DNA of 64,000 nt, taken from Warburgia ugandensis (lineage: Eukaryota > Streptophyta > Magnoliopsida > Canellales > Canellaceae). The notes under the pieces were generated by a model. The model was not told the origin of the DNA. It saw nothing but the letters and a program-made list of their open reading frames with translations, and did not search any database. Shown here piece by piece: positions 61,601 through 64,000 of the stretch. Every line of letters starts with the position of its first letter. The stretch's first letter is position 1. The stretch lies in the NCBI GenBank assembly GCA_035236585.1, contig CP141137.1, positions 48,630,057 through 48,694,056 on the forward strand, read 5' to 3'. The position numbers and the translations under genes are program-made.

Positions 61601-63169
61601 TCCCCTTAGATCACTTTGTGGACATTGATAGAGGTCAAATTTGTCACCTTTGATAATGAGTTCTGAAATGAGAGAGCTCTTCATACCATATCTTTGTAGA
61701 ACTTTATTAGAGTGAGAACAGTATGGCTATTGATAGCTGTTTATTAAACTTTATATATTGAAAATATAGAAGGGCATGATATTAAGTTGTTAGCTCATGA
61801 AAAGTGGAGAGCTTCTACCCATGCAATGCATTGTATTAAAGAGCTGATGCTGACTCTAAAGTCTAAACCAAAATTTGCTACAGTAAGGCTTTCCCATAAG
61901 TTCACCTATGGTAGTTTCAATAATTTTTACATCTCATTATTACCTTTGGTTCTATAAACAAACAAGGATTCTTAAATTCAAAACAACAATATAACTCATG
62001 TGGCAATCTAGGCTACATTAGGCATTTATGGCATGAGAATCCAACATCCAAACACCCCAAATTCCAAAGATCCATTCAGGAACCCTATTTAGTATTTCTT
62101 AATCTCTTTCACCCACAAATCCCTCATACTCAATGTTTCTAAGTCCAAATCGCCCAACCCTATGTCTTGAACAAGTCCCTTTAATACTTCTTAAATATGA
62201 AAATCCAAATCAATTACTTCTTCATTTAGGCTTGAAGACTACAATCATGCTTTTTGCCTAGGAATAACAAGCAGAAAACAACTTACTCATGAAATTGACT
62301 ACACAAACCCAGTCAGAGGTTACAGTAACAACTACACGGATTAAGACTTAACTGGGTCTAGGACACAAGGTCAAAATGCTCTAATCAATGGCTTGATCCT
62401 ATCATCTTAGTGAATGTAAGAAAAAGAGAACAAAGAGTATTCAATTACAATGAACGTTTAAAAGCGAAAAAACCCTAAAAGATCTTCTAGTGTTGTACAT
62501 ATAAAAATGTTCCGCACTACTAACAAATCAACTGGGTTTTACGGTTTAGAGCCTTATTCAAGTTTAAGATGTTTTCTGTAATTGGAGTTGATATCCACCA
62601 TTCATCTATAAAACACATTTAAATCAATAAGCTTTTCTCCAAAATGTCATGTGATTCCCCACAACACAAATAAATATAAATTATTGGAGAATCAGACCTG
62701 GAAAGAATTTGCCTGTCAAGATCCAACTTCAAGGGCAACGCCGACCCGTAAGTTTTCGCGAGGATCATCCGCCTCGTGTCTTCTTCTTTTCTCTTTGTCT
62801 GATCAAAAGAACAATGAAACAGTTCGGTACAAGAATTAGGGCTCCAAATGCGGAAACGAATTGACCAAAGAAGGAGAAAATAATGCGAATAAAATCCAAG
62901 CAACTGCACAAATCTTTGAAACGTCGCAGGTTAAGAATAAACAATAACCCTAGCCGTAAGCATCATCGATGCGGAACAGAAGCAAATACGGGAGGGGAAA
63001 AAGAAATCAAGCAAACGGAAAAGGAAGACAAGCAGGATACCGATTCGTATAGGGATTGGAGCGGGTGCGAACCGACTATTTCGCTCTTGACTCCATGCAA
63101 TCCATATCGAAGAGGGTCATTTGGAATGCCAATTTCGTGGGCTATCGACTTTGAACCAGAAGCCTCCAT
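55613..63169 (-). CDS. UMP1: Proteasome maturation factor UMP1/POMP
   Basis: UMP1 is the assembly chaperone that enters half-20S proteasomes and is degraded as the first substrate of the finished particle. Exons on the minus strand are 63041-63169, 62698-62798, 56401-56498 and 55613-55713. Phases agree, and 429 nt give 142 aa plus stop; the Arabidopsis orthologue is about 141. Family blocks in order are DPLRYGLHGVKSEIVGSHPL (residues about 18-37), RMILAKTYGSALPLKLDLDR (about 54-73), QILSRFQRPSGALPSSMLGL (about 74-93), FTGSLDDFGFEDYLNDPRES (about 96-115), and the C-end FRPVDMHHGVEVRLGLSKGP plus ACPSFI. It looks complete and functional. Intron 2 is 6.2 kb. Confidence 0.96.
55752..55873 (+). repeat. 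Perfect 61-bp tandem duplication
   Basis: GAAGTTGAAGAATATCACAA at 55752 recurs at 55813, and the two 61-bp units appear identical through GAGCTTGCGTGCT. The lack of differences means a very recent event (or gene conversion). Confidence 0.93.
55873..56145. mobile_element. Foldback / MITE candidate in UMP1 intron 3
   Basis: GCTGCACCCCCACATTTGGT and TTCATCTGATTTCTCT at 55873-55918 have inverted counterparts at about 56064-56135 (minus strand: TTCATCTGATTTCTCTCGTT, CCCACATTTGGTTGATTGA and GTGCTGCGCCCCCAC). The right arm has about 17 extra bases. No ORF and no clear target duplication were found. Confidence 0.55.
56975..57565. repeat. Diverged ~200-bp unit in three copies
   Basis: Three segments (about 56975-57145, 57150-57310, 57350-57565) share an ordered set of words: TTGGAATCCACAAGCTAAAG or TTGGAATTCACAACCTAAAG, CAACCTGGTAAATTG(C/T)TGTT, a GCAATC(C/T) word and GAACCAAAA(A/G). 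The third copy has a threefold 28-30-bp sub-repeat (AAGTTCATGATATGCTAATCT, with variants) at 57391-57462. Confidence 0.65.
60520..60592 (-). mobile_element. Au SINE fragment, 3' end only
   Basis: GGCAGCCTGGTGCATGAAGC, CTGCATATGCAGGGTCC and GGACCACAAGGGTCTAATAG match the 3' half of the Au SINE on the minus strand, with a T-rich tail. The tRNA-like head is absent, and no target duplication was found. Confidence 0.8.
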
Positions 63170-63229
63170 TTCTTCTCGCTTCTTCCTTCTCTGTGCTCTT
63201 TCTCCCGGATGTGTGCTAGGGGAGTAAAC

Positions 63230-63235
63230 TTTATA
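63230..63235 (-). promoter_or_regulatory. Probable TATA box of UMP1
   Basis: TATAAA on the minus strand, with CCTATAAAGT context, lies 61-66 nt upstream of the UMP1 ATG. Transcription would then start about 30 nt downstream, giving a short CT-rich leader with no upstream ATG. No binding site specific to proteasome genes was recognised. Confidence 0.55.
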
Positions 63236-63239
63236 GGCA

Positions 63240-63890
63240 AGAAAGGGTAAGAAATTATCAAATCACTGAAAATACCCTTACCCTGTCAATTAGTCCAGAC
63301 AAGTACTTGTCTACTTGAGCACCAAGTCCGCTAGCTTGTGGGCGTAGTTGGCCTTTCTTTTGTTGAATTTCACCATTGATTTTCATTAGCTATAACTGCC
63401 GGTGGGCCTAATTTAAGATCTAAATCATTCACATTGTGGCTATTGAGTTAGATGGGTAATGAATGATCTTGAGTTAGATGAGTAATGCTCCAAATTATCA
63501 TCCATTATGAAGATACAAATCATTCATATTGTAGTTCGAGTTAGATGAATTATGTTCCAAATTCTCATTCATTAGATGATCTTAGCTATTGGTGTATCAG
63601 AGGAATGATAAATTGGAAGCAACCCTCCATGGAAGAATCCAATCTAGGGGATGTTTTCAATAAGATCTATGACATTTATCTTATTCCTACTTCCTTGGAT
63701 AGGCTACCTCCAAAAAAACCACCCCTTGAATGATCAAGTCTATTTTACTTTAAATGAAAAATCAAAACCATTGGTTCTAGGACTTAAAAAAAAGAATTAG
63801 TTAGAGTCATCCGATTGACATTATCTTTTCACATGTAGAGTGAATAAAGTGGGGCAAATAAGATCAATAGCACATATCATCCCTGTGATG
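63240..63890. other. Intergenic upstream of UMP1
   Basis: AT-rich sequence with a small repeated phrase (GAGTTAGATG.GTAATG) at about 63445-63555. No gene was recognised; a 62-codon frame at 63545 has no family resemblance. Confidence 0.5.
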
Positions 63891-64000
63891 ACCCGGGTTT
63901 TTGAAACATGATTTGTAAAGTATTTTGAAAGGTAGGGCCCTTAAGAGTGTAAATTTTTTTCGCAAAACAAAGCAGCGGAAATTCTTTTCTTTATAACTTG
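63891..64000 (+). mobile_element. Possible start of an LTR-type element, cut by the window
   Basis: TGATGACCCGGGTTTTTGAA with CAAAGCAGCGGAAATTC further in follows the same style as the edges of long plant LTRs (compare TGTAACACCCCGG at 26377). Only 110 bases are inside the window, so this is a hint, not an identification. Confidence 0.3.

Larger units (their letters stand above)
56499..62697 (-). other. Intron 2 of UMP1 (6.2 kb)
   Basis: It contains a diverged triplicate repeat (56975-57565) and a truncated Au SINE near 60520. A poly-A/purine tract lies at about 59536-59561. No internal gene was recognised, and the open frames have no family resemblance. Confidence 0.85.

Noticed and set aside
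1-64000. CRISPR arrays, bacterial operons or a novel gene cluster
   Set aside because: No spacer-repeat array or prokaryotic gene layout is present. All recognised genes are ordinary plant nuclear genes.

Overview
The window is nuclear DNA of a flowering plant, probably a woody eudicot or magnoliid with a fairly large genome. The evidence is spliced genes with GT-AG introns, AT-rich intergenic DNA, six clear copies of the angiosperm Au SINE (plus one decayed candidate), plant RTE-clade LINEs, a Ty1-copia fossil and telo-boxes in front of two genes. The species cannot be named from the sequence alone.

Three host genes can be modelled exon by exon, each with an open frame that closes exactly. 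(1) The eIF2B delta subunit, minus strand, CDS 2219-14554, 7 exons, 670 aa. Intron 1 (5.7 kb) holds a Ty1-copia fossil and intron 2 holds an Au SINE. (2) A plastid-type S-layer-homology/coiled-coil protein like Arabidopsis At5g23890/At5g52410, plus strand, CDS 39106-53017, 11 exons, 580 aa. Its last intron is 7.2 kb and holds an RTE LINE, two Au SINEs and a 46-bp LINE tail with its own target-site duplication. (3) The proteasome maturation factor UMP1/POMP, minus strand, CDS 55613-63169, 4 exons, 142 aa, with a 6.2-kb intron 2. Genes 2 and 3 converge tail to tail. A fourth host locus, an NRT1/PTR (NPF8-like) transporter at 17218-18610 on the minus strand, is a pseudogene with an in-frame stop and a deletion that fuses TM5 to TM7.

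Layout: 1-2200 intergenic with a hAT-like MITE; 2.2-14.6 kb eIF2B delta; 15-20.5 kb the NPF8-like pseudogene, bracketed by two GATATC-rich repeat elements in opposite orientation; 20.5-39 kb a gene-poor AT-rich stretch with a solo-LTR candidate (26377-29347), a minisatellite of small palindromes (30.1-30.44 kb), a truncated RTE LINE (35.1-35.8 kb) and a MITE candidate (36.7-36.9 kb); 39-53 kb the SLH-like gene; 53-55.6 kb the convergent 3' ends; 55.6-63.2 kb UMP1; and at the right edge what may be the start of another LTR-type element.

The genes are unrelated housekeeping functions (translation initiation control, plastid membrane, proteasome assembly) and do not form a pathway. I found no gene cluster or other evidence of an undescribed biological system. 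The more unusual signals are small structures: a two-uORF leader, the paired GATATC repeats, the palindromic minisatellite, a SINE with a poly-C tail and two ultra-short retroposed tails.
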